Assembly: GCA_033026295.1 (NCBI GenBank)
Contig: CM065176.1
Location: forward strand, 12,317,945-12,381,944
From: Channa striata
Lineage: Eukaryota > Chordata > Actinopteri > Anabantiformes > Channidae
DNA: 64,000 nucleotides
Direction: 5' to 3'
A model generated the notes under the pieces. That model had not been told where the DNA came from, did no database searches, and was given only the letters and a program-made list of their open reading frames with translations. Of the stretch, positions 43,301-55,900 are shown in pieces (the stretch's first letter is position 1; each line of letters opens with the position of its first letter). The position numbers and the translations under genes are program-made.

Positions 43301-46300
43301 TGGCTATGCTTGGGTAAGTAATATTGTTGATTTATCTTCACCCAGGCATCGCGGACTGTGATAAACAGTGCTGACATCACCTTTCAAATGCTGGAGGACT
43401 GGAGGAATGTGGACTTGAACAGCATCACCAAGCAGACACTTTACACCATGGAGGACTCACAAGAGGAGCACAGACAGCTTATTATCCACTGTAAGTACAT
43501 GCAGTTAAATTGAATGCACTTGAACGCAGCCATCCCCACAGAGAATTACACTTTACTTCCACACAAACAGCACACGGAGGGACAATCATTCCCACGACCA
43601 GTGGAGTCATAGCATTATAATGATGGAGACCAAAAGGTTAAAAAGTTCACTCCTCTCTGAAACACCCCGCAGAGCATCTCCAATCATCTGCCCCAGCGAG
43701 ATCAGAGGTCGCACTTATATAGAAGATGTTGTATACAGATGACATCTACATCCAGATCCTTGCGTTTTTTTTCCAGTCTCCAGGAATGTCAAATGATCTG
43801 TAACCTGATGTTCTTACTTCCTGTCGCAGTGTATCAGGAGTTTGACCGTCTCCTGGAGGAGCAGTCTCCAATCGAGGCGTACATTGAGTGGCTGGACTCC
43901 ATGGTAGACCGCTGTGTTGTCAAGGTCAGACGCAAAACACTTTTTTCAACTTACCTAGAAACTGCTGTTGAAACGTGGTTTGACTCAGCATGTTTTGCGT
44001 GACTTTAAATTTAACTTTAAATATTTCTCAGACATGATTTTAACTAAACGTCTGAAGTATTTGCACGGCAGATAACTTTGCCCTCAGAAAGGCACCTGTG
44101 GCTCAAAGCCACTTGGCTCTGCGTGTCTTTTTTACACAGAGGCACTTACACTGCAATCCTCCCAGTTAATGATGTCTTCAAGCTTCCCATTTGCGTCCAT
44201 TATGTGTTAGATATGGGCTTGTAAAATTTGGTTGCCCTGGCAACATCTTGGACTGCACAGACAATGGTTCAATGGGAAGGCGTGTCCCTGGGGGCAAATT
44301 AAATAGTTGACTTGTTGACATGTTTTTCGTTCCTGAGGGTTAAGCCCCAATATGGACCCAGGGGTTAATTCTACCCCAGTATCCCGACCCTTCCCCCTCT
44401 TTTCTCATGGAAATGTTCTCTCTAGGTGGCAGGGAAGAGGCCCGGGTCCCTGAAGAAGGTAGCCCAACAGTTCCTGCTGATGTGGTCGTGTTTCGGTACC
44501 AGAGTCATCCGGGACATGACCCTCCACAGCGCGCCCAGCTTTGGTGAGCTGCTAATGCTTTGTTATTATCCCTCCATGCAGAATATTGCACGAATAATAC
44601 AGAATACAGAATACAGAATATTTGGTTATGTTATACATTGTGTATACATTCACGTTCCCTGACGACAGAAACGTGTAAGACATCAACAAAATTGTTGCAG
44701 TTCAAACAAAGAGATTTGTCCACTCTGCAAAACAAAACAAAAAATCTGGCTTACAAAAGTGCAACTAATGTGTTTTATTTTTTAACATTTAGGGGTTTAA
44801 TATCTGGGCTCTGACCCCATAGCTGGTTCAAACTTTTACAAATTATTTGTATGTGGGTTCAGTGCAACCAAATAATCCTTCCTCTCTGAAGCGAAAATAA
44901 GGAGAGAGGAGGAACAAATAAAACGGATTTGTTTTAACAGCCTGCTGTGTACAGCCAAGGTTTGTAATAAGTAAAGCTGTAAAAATGAAATAAAAGAAAA
45001 TGGCTTCTCTTTCCTTTGCTCCTGTCCTTTGGCCTTGTCTGTGAATATCAAAGACACAGCTGGTTCCAGTGTTTCGATAAAGCAGGTCTCTGCACAAACA
45101 GCTAATTAACAAAAGCCACCCCTCCCCTCTCCTGATGTCTTTGCCCATCTTTTCCATTTTATGACCGGTCAGTATCACACCCCACTCCCCTCAATAGCTA
45201 CAAGTGTTTATTATGCGCACGGCAGCGGCAGCAATGGCACAATGACACAATTGTGACGCTTCCTCACATGCCGCGGCTCCATCTTCTGTGTGACCCCGGG
45301 GTCAGCTGACATATTTCTGGCACTGACTTGTTACAAGGAAACAAGCGCACTTGCTTAGTTTTTAATAACAGCAGCCCTCCTGTCAGTCGTCAGGATGTGA
45401 TGTCATTGCTCAGATGCTTTTAGAAAGCCTCAGTCTTGATTGTCACGATCACTCATGTCTTCCCAAAACATGCTCTGAACATTTTCACTGTTACCACATT
45501 AGTTACTTTATAATACAGAAGAGTTATAACACTTTCTTTGTATAAAGCTTATCCTGTAAATCTGTGTGCAGGGTCCTTCCACCTGATCCATCTCATGTTT
45601 GACGACTATGTGCTTTACCTGCTGGAGTCCCTGCACTGCCAGGAGAGAGCCAACGACCTCATGAGAGCCATGAAAGGCGAGGGTAGCACAGGTGAGACTG
45701 CTACCTGCAGGTCTGAGCAGTGACAAAAACCTACAAAATCTATTGTAAAGAACTTAAGTTGTGTGATTATGTCACTGGGTATTTGGCAAAAATGCTTTAA
45801 TAATATTTATTTTTTGAGTTTTTTCCTACATTATTTTATGAAAAAAAAAAAAACATCAACTGCAGGAATTGCTTTCTTTTAACATGAAACTCAGCAGCCA
45901 TGATTAATTAACTTATCCACTTGATCTTGGTAGTCTTACTGTCTTCTGACATTTTTTGGGCCATGTATAATTTAACAATTGCAAAAATAGTCATCAAAAT
46001 ATTCAGCGGCAGCAGTTTATTCATATTATATATTTAGCTTTAAACATTTTTGATATTCTCTGTGCACGTGAGAGGACTAAAGCTTAAATGTCATATTGCA
46101 GAGGTCACTGGTGAGAAACAATTGATAAAAAGTTTTTTGTGATTAGTACTTTTATGAAGTAGTTAAATAAAACTGCAGGAACTGTGGATTTGCTGTAAAT
46201 GAGTTAATATTTAATGTTGTAATATACAGTACAGTAACTGTAAAAATAACCTGAACTACAAACTTACATTACTGTGGAATGAACAGGCAGAACACGCGCA

Positions 46301-49300
46301 TATTTTCATACATGCGTCGTTTAACCCTCTCATAGGCTCCTGAACACCAAACAAACCTTCCATCTTGTATTGTAAGTGTCTAAAAGTCTGCTGTGTCTTT
46401 CCACCTTCAGCGGAGAGAGAGGAAGAGTTCACTCTGTCAGAAACTACTCCCTCTTCCCCGTCTCCAGGATCCTACTCTCCCGCCCGGTCCGTCCACTCTG
46501 TGGGTGTCTCCTCGGCCAGCTCCCCTACCGCAGCCGTGTCCCCGGAGTACACCGGAGTCACCACCACGACAGGTGAGACTCACAGTGACATGCAGAGATC
46601 AGGTTTCACTGCACGTAGTTTCTCTGCACCAACACATTTGTCCCTGTGTTTACATATGTGTCTACCAGGCGCTGTTCAGTCATATACCTGGTCCCTTACA
46701 TACACAGTGACAACAGCAGGTGGCTCCGCTCCAGAGGCCGGCCAGCAGCTGTCTTGCATGAGGAACAGTGCTCCAGTCCCCCCTCCATCCTCCACCCACC
46801 GGATGCCTGTCTACACACACAGAGAAGAGCACGGGTAATTTTGCTTTTTATATTATTAAATTCACATTCAAGACACTTTGGAAACATCCTGTTGAAAAAT
46901 ATCTCAAACTAATTCTGACCTCATTACCCCATTCTAGCTACACTGGCAGCTACAACTACGGCAGCTACGCCAACCAGCACCCTCACTCCATCCAGAGCCA
47001 GTATCCGGGTCTGGCCCACGAGCCGGCGATTCCAGCCCCCCTCCACTACTCTGCCTACCACCGGTCGTCTGCCCAGGTCAGTCCCAGTCACCGAAGAGAT
47101 GGGTTTCGCAGCATGTAAATCCAATGTTGAATTTGCTCAGTAAATCATTTTAAAAAGTTACACACTGGCTGTGAAGTGTAAGAGGAAACCACTAAGCACA
47201 TACACAAGCAGAAATCAGTGGGTCACTTCCGGCTGAGGACCTTTGTAGCGTGTCATGCCCCATCTCTCGTCTGTTCCTGTCTGCCTCTTACCTATAGACT
47301 TATCTTTAAACTGTAGTTTATTATAAAACTAAATTGAAACTCAACAATCTACACTTGCTTTATAAGAAAAAGTATGTTTTGTATGCAAAATCGTAAGTTG
47401 CAGAATAGCTGGTGACTGTATGAATAAGATAAAAGTTAGATATTTATTGATAAAATGTAGTAATGCTTAATAAAATAGGCTACTTAAGTAAATATAGACA
47501 AAAGCAGTGTAAAGAGAAAAAAACTGCAGATTATTTTGATGTTCATATATTGCAATTGGGACATTTTCCGGATAAACCGGTATGGTAGGGATGTTAGTGG
47601 GTGAATATTAAAACTGTAACCAGTGTGTAAACTTTGCAGTACGTGCTGCATTTGCACAACTATTTAGCTATTTTAGATCAAATGTGCACCAAATATGCCC
47701 CGAAATAAGTGTGAATATGTGTTTATATGGAAATATGTACATCTTTGTAGGAAACATTGACTTAAACTCTCTAGCACATCAGCAGCTCTTGTGCAGGTGA
47801 TTATTGGATGAGATCATCATCAGACTGGCCTCTCAAACTGTGAACTGTCCTGTAAAGACAGAAAGATCTACACATGAAAAAGAGGTCATTATGATGAGAT
47901 GGAGTCACTGATTTTACAGCTCATGTCGGGACGGGTGTGAGTTTACTCTTTTGATGGTAATTTCCTGTGAAGGGCCCTCCAGCCTCTGCTGCCTTCACGG
48001 TGGGAGGAGATCAGCTGGGCCTCAGCTCTCACAGTGTTTCTCCGAATCACCCTCTCCACACAGCGGAAGCAGACAGTGAAAGGTGGCTCGGCCAGGGCCA
48101 AGAGAGGCCCTGCTCTGTTACTCCTCTTTCCAGCTCTCAATAGTCTCTTCATCTGTTTGAGCCAGTAGTCACAGAGCAGGGCAAAGGGGCGTTTATTAAA
48201 ATATTGTTATTCAATGGTCTCTTTTCTGCCTGTGAACAAGAGGCAGCTGAGCCGTCTGTTCTGCTCTCTGACCTGCTCTGACTGCCTTTTTCCATGCCGT
48301 GATCCCCCATAATGGAATCGACTGTTGTGTTTATATTTAGGGAGAAAGGGGAAAAGGGTGCCACTTCCACTTTTTTTAGGCTTGTCTGAGCTTAAATCGG
48401 ACACAATGCCCGCGCTTTGTCTGTGTGAGAGGTTACGGATGGAGCTGAAACCAACAGAAAACTTTGTCGGATCCCATCTGTCCAAAGTATTTTTGTCAGC
48501 CGTCAGATTTTGCCAGAGCTGTTTGTGGTCTGTTACCATAGGCAGCAAAATTAACACAGGAAAACCACTTTTCAGCTCATGTCTAATTTTCATAAGTGGT
48601 TTAATTTTCTATTTTGACCAGTGTGGTACATCTTGTGAAGCAATTTCCCCTGACAGGAAATTACCATTGGCAGTGCTGCTTCACAGCCAATGCTACATGG
48701 TTAACACAGCATCAAAGGAGATATCATCAGCGCTGCAGCTAACTCTGAGGACACCGAGGTCACGTCCTCTGAAAATGTTCTAGGAGTTTTAAGGTTTTAG
48801 AAATCTGACAGTATCCCTATATACAAAAATGTTAAAATAGCATGTCATGAGTGTTTTGTTTGTGCATGCAGAACTGTCTTTGGAGTCTAACTGTACTGTA
48901 CACAGCATGTAAAATTTTTACTATCAGGCCAGAAAAAATACACCTTTCAGTGGTTTTCCACCCTTTGTTCCTAGAACAATTTAGATGGAACATTTTGGTA
49001 ATGTGTTTTTTAGATGCCAAGATTGATGAACTTGGATTATTTGTAAAGGTTCTGGCTACAACTTGGAATATCATAGAGAGAGAAAGAGAAAAAACATAAA
49101 TTGTTATAACTTTGATAACTTAGCTGTTTTGTGCATTTCTTTTTATTATGGGCCTTTTGTAATTCACAAAAATGTGCAACATTTAAGTCATTTTGCATAA
49201 AATGTCATAAAATGTGACACAATACATCATCTACAGTTTTATTTTACTCTTTTCTGACAGTGTACAATTTAGAAAAGAAGAAAATAATCACAAGATTAGT

Positions 49301-49833
49301 TGACAATAAGTGTAAAACTGGTGTCGGACTCCGGACATCAAGGGTTGAAACTCTACTTGTTTTACAACTGCCCCTGCACGACCCACTGCTGATTACCTGG
49401 ATCAAGTGTGTCCAGTCGGTTAGAAGCTGAAAGCTGAAGCTTGTGCAGGGCTGTGGCCATCGAGGCTTGGCGTTTGGCACCCGTGCTATAAACGTCAGTT
49501 ACAGCTCGAAAGATAACTGTTCTGTATCACTTACTTGTCCCCTGTTCCCCTCCTTCACAGTACCAGCTCAACGGCCAAATGTCTCGAATGGAGCCTTGCT
49601 TGATGGGCAGCACTCCTCGGTTGCACCCTTCACCTGTCGCCCCCCGGTGGCCCGATGTCTCACCGGCTAACAGCTGTTACACTAGTCCACCTATGCACTC
49701 GTCCCGCTATGCCACATCTGGGGACATGTACTCTCCCCTAGCCCCACGAAGGAACTCAGAGTACGAACACTCGCAACATTTCCCCGGCTTTGCTTACATC
49801 AACGGAGAAGCCACCACAGGCTGGGCAAAATAA
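33861..49833 (+). CDS. rfx4: Transcription factor RFX4 (regulatory factor X 4), brain-type isoform
   Basis: RFX4 is a winged-helix factor that binds X-box DNA and controls neural tube, dorsal brain and ciliary genes. The 18 coding exons are 33861-33903, 36040-36126, 36302-36362, 39242-39365, 40575-40636, 40906-41119, 41603-41680, 41787-41950, 42962-43062, 43175-43233, 43346-43490, 43830-43924, 44426-44543, 45572-45691, 46411-46572, 46669-46834, 46938-47076 and 49561-49833. Phases fit throughout and give 736 residues. The N terminus MHCGLLEEPDMDSTESW is that of the brain-specific mammalian variant. The DNA-binding domain (about 60-140) includes WLEENYEIAEGVCIPRS and [20 protein letters not shown]. 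Conserved B, C and dimerisation regions follow (about 200-490), then a Ser/Pro/Tyr-rich tail ending FAYINGEATTGWAK. The intron after exon 7 uses a GC donor. Its neighbours polr3b and ric8b are the same as in human. Confidence 0.97.
34885..35133 (-). other. Unassigned minus-strand open reading frame in rfx4 intron 1
   Basis: A 77-codon frame runs from after an in-frame TAG (35131-35133) to a TAA near 34900. The translation has a protein-like, amphipathic look: THWCSPRGDSEEVTDIEKF, then FTLDEDLHLRVRHVLIEKAR and LETCHQLKTHDPPDQKKC. It has no ATG. A minus-strand AATAAA lies at 34717-34712, about 190 bases beyond the stop. It could be a terminal exon of an unknown gene, a retrocopy fragment, or chance. 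I do not recognise the family. Confidence 0.3.
35205..35300 (-). repeat. Teleost repeat fragment, opposite orientation to that at 22452
   Basis: Read on the minus strand it gives GTGGTGGATAAA...AAAAGTACTTAACTT, similar in wording to the repeat at 22452-22610. It lies in rfx4 intron 1. Confidence 0.35.
36601..36628. repeat. Short tandem duplication in rfx4 intron 3
   Basis: The unit TAATATTGATATGT occurs twice in direct succession. Confidence 0.8.
37228..37312. repeat. Palindromic AT microsatellite followed by (AG)n
   Basis: TATATCTATATATA blocks in both orientations run into about nine AG units. It lies in rfx4 intron 3. Confidence 0.9.
37551..37572. repeat. (AT)n microsatellite
   Basis: About ten AT units in rfx4 intron 3. 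Confidence 0.9.
39460..39900. promoter_or_regulatory. Candidate conserved non-coding element in rfx4 intron 4
   Basis: This GC-balanced, non-repetitive block contrasts with the AT-rich intron 3 before it. It runs into a C-rich tract (39720-39805). No convincing coding frame is present. It is proposed from composition only. Confidence 0.3.
41681..41786 (+). other. rfx4: GC-AG intron of rfx4
   Basis: Exon 7 ends ...GACGAG and the intron starts GCAAGG, ending CTGCAG. Joining here gives NFDEVQSFLLHFW, the conserved RFX4 sequence. The nearest GT, five bases later, would shift the frame. Confidence 0.85.
42260..42660 (-). pseudogene. Possible degenerate protein-coding fossil in rfx4 intron 8
   Basis: On the minus strand one frame reads LSQQLLPEDAAKVATNPLTE, then after two stops ARIWDNLSDVYESICRDMSG, KPLVSRQGLNKLLSPKIDK and NGTINVYSK. 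The composition looks protein-like but stops at about 42500 and 42485 break it. The family is not recognised; it may be a transposon or retrocopy remnant. The opposite strand has an 84-codon open frame over the same bases. Confidence 0.25.
42382..42424. repeat. Near-perfect 15-base inverted repeat (hairpin)
   Basis: TTGCCGTGACACGAG (42382-42396) faces CTCATGTCACGGCAA (42410-42424) across a 13-base loop. There is one C-A mismatch on the plus strand, which becomes a G-U pair in a minus-strand transcript. Confidence 0.85.
44080..44320. promoter_or_regulatory. rfx4: X-box-containing candidate regulatory block in rfx4 intron 12
   Basis: At 44231-44244 the word GTTGCCCTGGCAAC fits the RFX X-box consensus GTNRCC-NN-RGYAAC exactly and is palindromic apart from the central bases. 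The surrounding sequence is GC-balanced and free of simple repeats. An RFX site inside rfx4 suggests autoregulation or control by another RFX factor, which is inference. Confidence 0.5.
44596..44622. repeat. Short tandem repeat, ATACAGA unit
   Basis: Three to four copies of ATACAGA in rfx4 intron 13. Confidence 0.8.
45020..45440. promoter_or_regulatory. Candidate conserved non-coding element in rfx4 intron 13
   Basis: A non-repetitive GC-balanced block lies between AT-rich flanks. It contains ACAATTGTGA and CAATGGCAC words near 45230-45256 and the CpG-containing word ATGCCGCGGCTCC near 45269. No coding frame is convincing. Composition evidence only. Confidence 0.3.
47940..48780. promoter_or_regulatory. 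Candidate conserved non-coding element in rfx4 intron 17
   Basis: About 0.8 kb of GC-balanced sequence sits in the middle of the largest 3' intron of rfx4. Open frames occur on both strands here but none has splice context or a recognisable domain. A CAATGG/ATTGTT pair lies near 48205-48218. Enhancer function is speculative. Confidence 0.3.
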
Positions 49834-50537
49834 CCTTCAAACAGTGGACAAGCTCCAGATCTGTCAAACTAGTGGAGGCAGAGTAAAACACTTCCAATCA
49901 AATACATCAAAAAAAGAAGGAGCAGAGAGTTGGAAAGTTCTGATGCAAAGAAAAAGGAATCATGGTATGGACGTACTGACAGTTTGATGACGACTTTTTC
50001 TTCAACAACTGATGGAACAATATATAAAATCATATAGATTTTCGAGTTGCAGAAGAATCATTGAAAGAGTGCAATGCTCCTGCCAAGCTGTGCCTTTGTT
50101 TTAAGGAATGTACACCTCTGCCAGCGTCAGTTTCACAAGTCAGCGCACAGAGCGCCACCGGCCGTCACTCTTTCAGATCAGCGACTGATGGATCTGTGCA
50201 CTGTACCCCTGTTACTGACACCAGTACAATCTCAGCAGCACTGCTGTCCGCTCCTGTTGCTCAGCACTGTGCAGCATCTTATCGTGGGCTCATTGCAGCT
50301 GATACACCTCAGTTGGCTATAACATGATGATGAACTGTGCTGCCTTAACTTTCACCTGGACCATCAATTATACAAAGTGGCCCAAAAATGAAACGCTGAA
50401 GGTGAAGTTAAAACCTCATAAAACAAGTGAGTTAAGGTGTTTTCATCTGGGATAGTTTTTTAATGACTGAATGCTGTGACTCAAAAACAACTGTGCGAGT
50501 ATATTCTTTTGCAAGCTTTTCTGATGTTTTCCTGTGA

Positions 50538-50620
50538 CCACATATATATATATATATAGTATACTATAAGATATTATTTACATAGTATACTATGTATATA
50601 GTATATATATATATAGTATG
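50538..50620. repeat. AT-rich palindromic repeat in rfx4 3' untranslated region
   Basis: ATATATATATATAGTATACT and its inverse around 50580-50600 can fold into AU hairpins in the mRNA. Confidence 0.85.
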
Positions 50621-50841
50621 TATTTTCTGTAACTTTGTAACATGGTGTATTCTTTATTTTCTATGTTAAATTTGGTACTTGTTATTTGTTTTGTATGGTT
50701 AGTAAAGGACGCATTAACCTAGGGTTGTGTGTTTTGATAATGCACTCAAATCTACTGAGGACCTATATTACCCTATGGGTATTTATAAAAAGGGAGAATA
50801 TCACAGTGTACAGTAACATGAAATCTAGTCACTTTTCTGTA

Positions 50842-50847
50842 AATAAA
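50842..50847 (+). promoter_or_regulatory. Polyadenylation signal of rfx4
   Basis: AATAAA lies about 1 kb after the rfx4 stop. A second AATAAA is at 51089-51094. Confidence 0.6.
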
Positions 50848-50879
50848 AGCACTGGAAACTGTCTGTGTTAAACTATCAC

Positions 50880-52720
50880 AGTTGAAACTGATGTGTATGT
50901 GGGGGAAAAATGTTGCCACATAAATAATTACACAATCTAAAACAGCGAGTCCTCTTTGTCAAATGGTCTTCTTTTTCAACTCTTTATTTGTAAAAAATAT
51001 GCACAAATATGACACACAATTTACAAGTGAACACATTTGTGTAAATTTATTATAATTTTAATCACTCTTAATGCATTAAGTCTTGAAAAATAAAGTCATG
51101 TATAATTTATTGATACTGTATTGATACTGATAACATCTTTTTGATTTAATTATGTAAGGAACATTACATAAATTTGTCAATTATACAGTAACTACATTAA
51201 ATATACTGACATACTTTCCTTTGAAAATTCATCTTTACAAACTCTTTACAAAGTTTACGTGTCAATTTTGAAAAAGGGGGGAAAAACATTTTCTGACATG
51301 CCCTGAGCTGATTTGATCTCAGAAACACATGGGCCACAATGCAGACAGAATTACATTTCTTTAGGGAGATTGTCCTCTTGTGCTAGGGTCATTGCACCTC
51401 AGTCCCATAACCTTTGACCTTTAACCCCTTCCAAGGTTTGCATTTATTGGAACACAGATCCACTGCGTTATGGCTCTCTGAAATCCAGCAGGATTCACAA
51501 TAAGATTTTGAATGCAGAAAACCAGTTTGAAGGAAAATAAAACCCGCCCTTCATTGTGAGTTAATCACCTGACCTCAGTGTCAATATCAATATCCGTTGA
51601 AGATTTCAGGCAAAGATTGGTGAGGGTGGGTGTGATGAGGATAATGCTTTCATCTGTGAAAGAATCATGCAGCAATCTTAAGGTTTCATTTCAGACCTTA
51701 CTATCATCAAAAACTTGTATTTTTTGTGCTTTAAATGCTATAAATCAACATTAAATCAGTATGTTTGTAAAAATGCTGGGTTAATAGCTTTACACCTGTA
51801 GTATATATACTGTAAATAAATAATGTATGATTTGCCCATAATCATGCAGTGAGGGATTATTCCTAATAAAATATTTCTGAGCAGTGTGAAGACATTGGAC
51901 AGATGACACAAGAGAAACTGCACACAGATACACCTGCTGGGTAAACCCCAGGAGTGTAGGAAACCATAGCCACTGTACATCCTGATCCCATTTAATGATG
52001 TGTTATGAAACTGGCACCTATTCTCTGAAGTAGAGGAGAGTAAGTGGCTACAGCAAGACTGTGTATGAAAGACCAGCTTCCTACCCAATGAATGAAACAC
52101 AAAACTTCCTAAAAACCTGAAATCCAGCTATGCAGGTATTTTTGTCTCATTCTTTCGAGGATTCCGTAGACGGGAAAAGCTTTTTTAAAGTCAATGTTAC
52201 TTTTAATCTGGGAAATGCTGAAGCGGAAACAACAGGCTAAACAAGGTATTCATAAGTTAAAGAAAGCCGGTCAGGTTGGTTTATTCCTCACTTTCACCAA
52301 ATGAAAATGCAGTTTGTCTCTTGTTCAAAATCTAAACTGAATATCAACTCAAACTTCTTCTTCAAAGACAAATTTGTTTCAATATTCTGTAAACAGTTGA
52401 CTGTCTTTTGTCTGCTTTATTTTCAAATGAACTAGAAAGTCAAAATTCACATCTTGTCATGATTCTCATATTGACAAAATATTAATGTTTCCCACATATT
52501 ATGCACACATACAGTCAACACGAGGACTCATTTATTAATCTGATTATTTTAATAATAAAGCAACCAAATGTACCATCTAGTTACACATAACCATAGGTCA
52601 CAAAAATGCCGTTAATTTGTGACTATTATAAATGAATAGAAATGATTAGATTATTATGTATATTAAGCACTGCATGTAGTGGAGAATAATCGTCAGGCTG
52701 TTGGAATATGTAAGTTTGCA
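50880..52720. other. Intergenic region between rfx4 and ric8b
   Basis: AT-rich sequence. Short frames, such as one of 114 codons on the minus strand at 51756-52100, show no domain or splice context. I see no gene in it. Confidence 0.6.
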
Positions 52721-52908
52721 GATACTTTTTGAATGTGTCTGTCTGAACTGAGCTGCATTAAGTAGAACGCGTGGACAGGACGGAGCAGCAGGTGATGGAG
52801 ACAGTCAGGGGAGTGTCTCTGTTGACAGCAGCAGACCTGACTGATACACCCGCAGCTAGCTAGCTGTTCGACACTCACTGTCAGAACGCTTTTCTTCAGA
52901 TATCAATT
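52721..52908 (+). promoter_or_regulatory. ric8b: Likely ric8b promoter and 5' untranslated region
   Basis: This is a locally GC-richer block before the ATG with no TATA box. It includes an ACGCGT near 52769 and a GCTAGCTAGCTAGC run near 52854-52865. It is placed by position. Confidence 0.4.
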
Positions 52909-55900
52909 ATGGATTTAAGGAATATGTTAGCGCAGCTTGAATGTGGCAACGAGACGGACACCGAGAATCTGCTGCAGCAGTTTAACGGAGAGGTGAGTCT
53001 CTGCTCGTCGGCCAAAACAAACGCTCGTCCTACGTTGCCTAGTTAGCTGGACGGCTATGCTAGTTGTGAGTTAGCTAAACAGACTCAAAGACGGCAAAAA
53101 CCAGCTGATGTTGGCACTGGCACATGATATTTAATGTTACGTCTTACAAACCCATAAATGAGCCAAACATAACCGTGATACGCCATTTACATCACTTGTA
53201 GTTAGTGCTTTAACGCTACATGCTAACGCTGTCTGCTTGCAAACAGATCACGTTAGCATGTTGCTAGCTACAGTATTATAGCAGCGTTAGCAAATTCTAG
53301 TTTTGTGTTTTTAGGCTTTTCGTAAAGATTATGTGCGTTTCAAAGAGGATCCAGATTAGTGACAAAATAAAGTCAAACCAAACATATTAAATAATAGGCA
53401 TTTATCTGATATTATCTGTGTAACGTCAGACTGAGTCAGTTGGTCTCAACACTGAGCATCATTTGTGTTTCAGAACAGCCACACCTTCAGTTTTGACGTG
53501 AAGGAAGAAGCCCTGCGGAGTGTAAGTGCTAGTTCTTCACGTAGGTTGTCATCAAGTGGTTTAGCTAATGCGCTTATGATGAGTGTGTTTCTCCCTGTAT
53601 CATTTCAGAAACTGTGTCAGAGTGTTTTGTCAGTGCTTGGGAGACAGGTGCAGCACAGCTGTCAAAAAACATGTCTGGAAACACTTCGCATCTTGTCCAG
53701 AGACAAGCGTGTCCTAGCACCTGTAGCCACGAGGGAGGGCATGCTGACCCTGAGCAGGATGGCAAGGCTGCAAGCTGGAAAGGATGGAAGCGACTCTCAG
53801 GATGAGACAGAGACCGAGGAGGAGGAAAAGGTGGTGGTGGAGGCCTTAAAGTGTCTATGCAACGTGGTGTACAACAGTCCTGAAGCTCAGCAGGTTAGCG
53901 TGGATGTGCACTTGGCTCAGGGCTTGTGTGCCAGTCTGTGTACAGCCCGCACAAAGCACCACGAGGTGGGGCTTTTCACACTCCGCCTTCTCTTCTTGCT
54001 GTCCGCCCTGCGGCCCGATGTTAGGCAGGTTTTGAGGAGGGAATGCCTCGCCGTGAGACTGCTGACAGAGGTACTTGAGCACACCCTGGATGTGCACTGG
54101 GTAGGTCCCTATGAAGCTGCCTGTCCAGCTCCACCGGCTGTGCCCATGCCCGCAGAAGCCAACGAGCGATCAATGGAAGCTCTCAAAGCCATGTTCAACC
54201 TCACCTTATCTGATGCTGGGGGACAGGTGAGTGTGTTGTGGTTGTGTGTCGTAAGCCTTCAGGAGCATGTCAGTTAATCACCAGACCTCAGAGAGTAAAG
54301 GTTCACAATCCACATCATTTCTTAAGGTGATTTTCCTAAGGAAGATGCTTGTGTACTTTAACTGCACCCCTGAAGTCCACATGTAATATGCAGCTGGACA
54401 AGATGCATTCTCACCTGTAAAGAAATACCCTGTGTAACTGGGCAAGGGGTGGTGCTTGGGCAACTCGAGCGTTCGTGGACGACACCACCCGCTCACTAGT
54501 AATGTTGGCTGTTGCTACATTGATATCAATAGTGAGTGTGTTCAGACGTATTAGTATGGGTTCTTCACCTTCGGGTGTTTGTATTTGCCCTGTTTTGTGG
54601 CAGTCAAGGATGTCACCAACCTGCCCACTCGCTCATGGTCAATCCTCCGGTGAATTCCAGTGTATGTCTGAAAGGGGTTTATGTGTGGTCATACTATATA
54701 TATTAGGAAAAGAAAACATTAAAACATTAAATCACAGTAGAAACACAGATGTAATTTGTGTTGAGCCATGACTAGTTTCAGGTGTATATTTGGTTGTGAT
54801 TTAAGTAGTTATACTATGTTGTGTGTCATATCATCAATATCATGTATATGACAGCTGTTTCTAGGAATATTTTTAACAAACTTGTCTAAGAAGGTATTCC
54901 AGACATGCTTTCCATATTCAGTGCAGTTTTGGTTGAAGGGGACACAACAAGAAAAGACAATGTCTAACACACTGTAAGTCCATATGATGGCTGTTGTTTG
55001 ACCTTGCTATAACCCCACCACTGCAACCCCTTAATACAAGAAACCAACCCCTGACCTCAGACGTACTCTGTGCTCAGTTTGATGGCTCCTTAGATTGGCT
55101 GGTATGCCCTATTAAATTTTCAGCTTCCTATTTTTGTAGTTAAGACTTTGCTTCTAGGCTCCTGTCCTTTTTAGCTTAAGTATTATTATATTTTACTTTG
55201 TTTTGTTTTTGTTTAATTAAAATTAATTTTTCTGTACAATCTTGATGTGATAGGAGGATGAACACCAGTTCAAACTAATCGCTGCCATCCTGCGTCATCT
55301 GCTGATGCTCAATACTGAGACGGAGGAGAAAACGGAGGAAGCGCACAGGTGGGAAAGCTGCATGCTGAACACTTCATGTAACTATGATAGGGCGCCTGAA
55401 ATAGCCAAGTCAGATGATGACAGAGAATGAACTTACAGCTCACAAATCTGTGTCCTTACCTTGGTATTTTGATCGTGTCATTTAAAGCAGATTTGCATAG
55501 TAAAGCACACAGACAGGCAAAGTTCCACCACTGAACAGACTATCTAGATCCATGTACAGCACTGAAAATTCGACTGCTGACACCCACTCTGGAAAAGTAT
55601 CAGGTTTACACTGAGCATCTGTGCTTCAGAGACTGGTTCTTTCCATGTTAGTTTAAGCTGATAGTGACAGACCTGCAGCATAACTGTTACAAAACTTTTA
55701 TTGATGTTCTAACGTCCAAATCTAGTTAGAGGTTGTGATTCTGCAGCAGGATCTTCTTCTCACGGTAATTTAATGCAGGAATGCCAAAAATCTGTTGCCA
55801 TAGAATGAAATTGAAACTATATCATAAAATGGAGACTGATGATCCTTTTGACCTGTCAAACTAGTGGATGAACTGACCATGGGAGTTTAATCCACTGATC

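Larger units (their letters stand above)
49834..50870 (+). other. rfx4: rfx4 3' untranslated region
   Basis: Sequence after the TAA runs to an AATAAA at 50842-50847. It includes an AT-rich palindromic microsatellite (50538-50620). Open frames here are not conserved-looking. Confidence 0.65.

Noticed and set aside
51756..52100. 114-codon minus-strand ORF between rfx4 and ric8b
   Set aside because: No recognisable domain and AT-rich sequence with no promoter or splice evidence.
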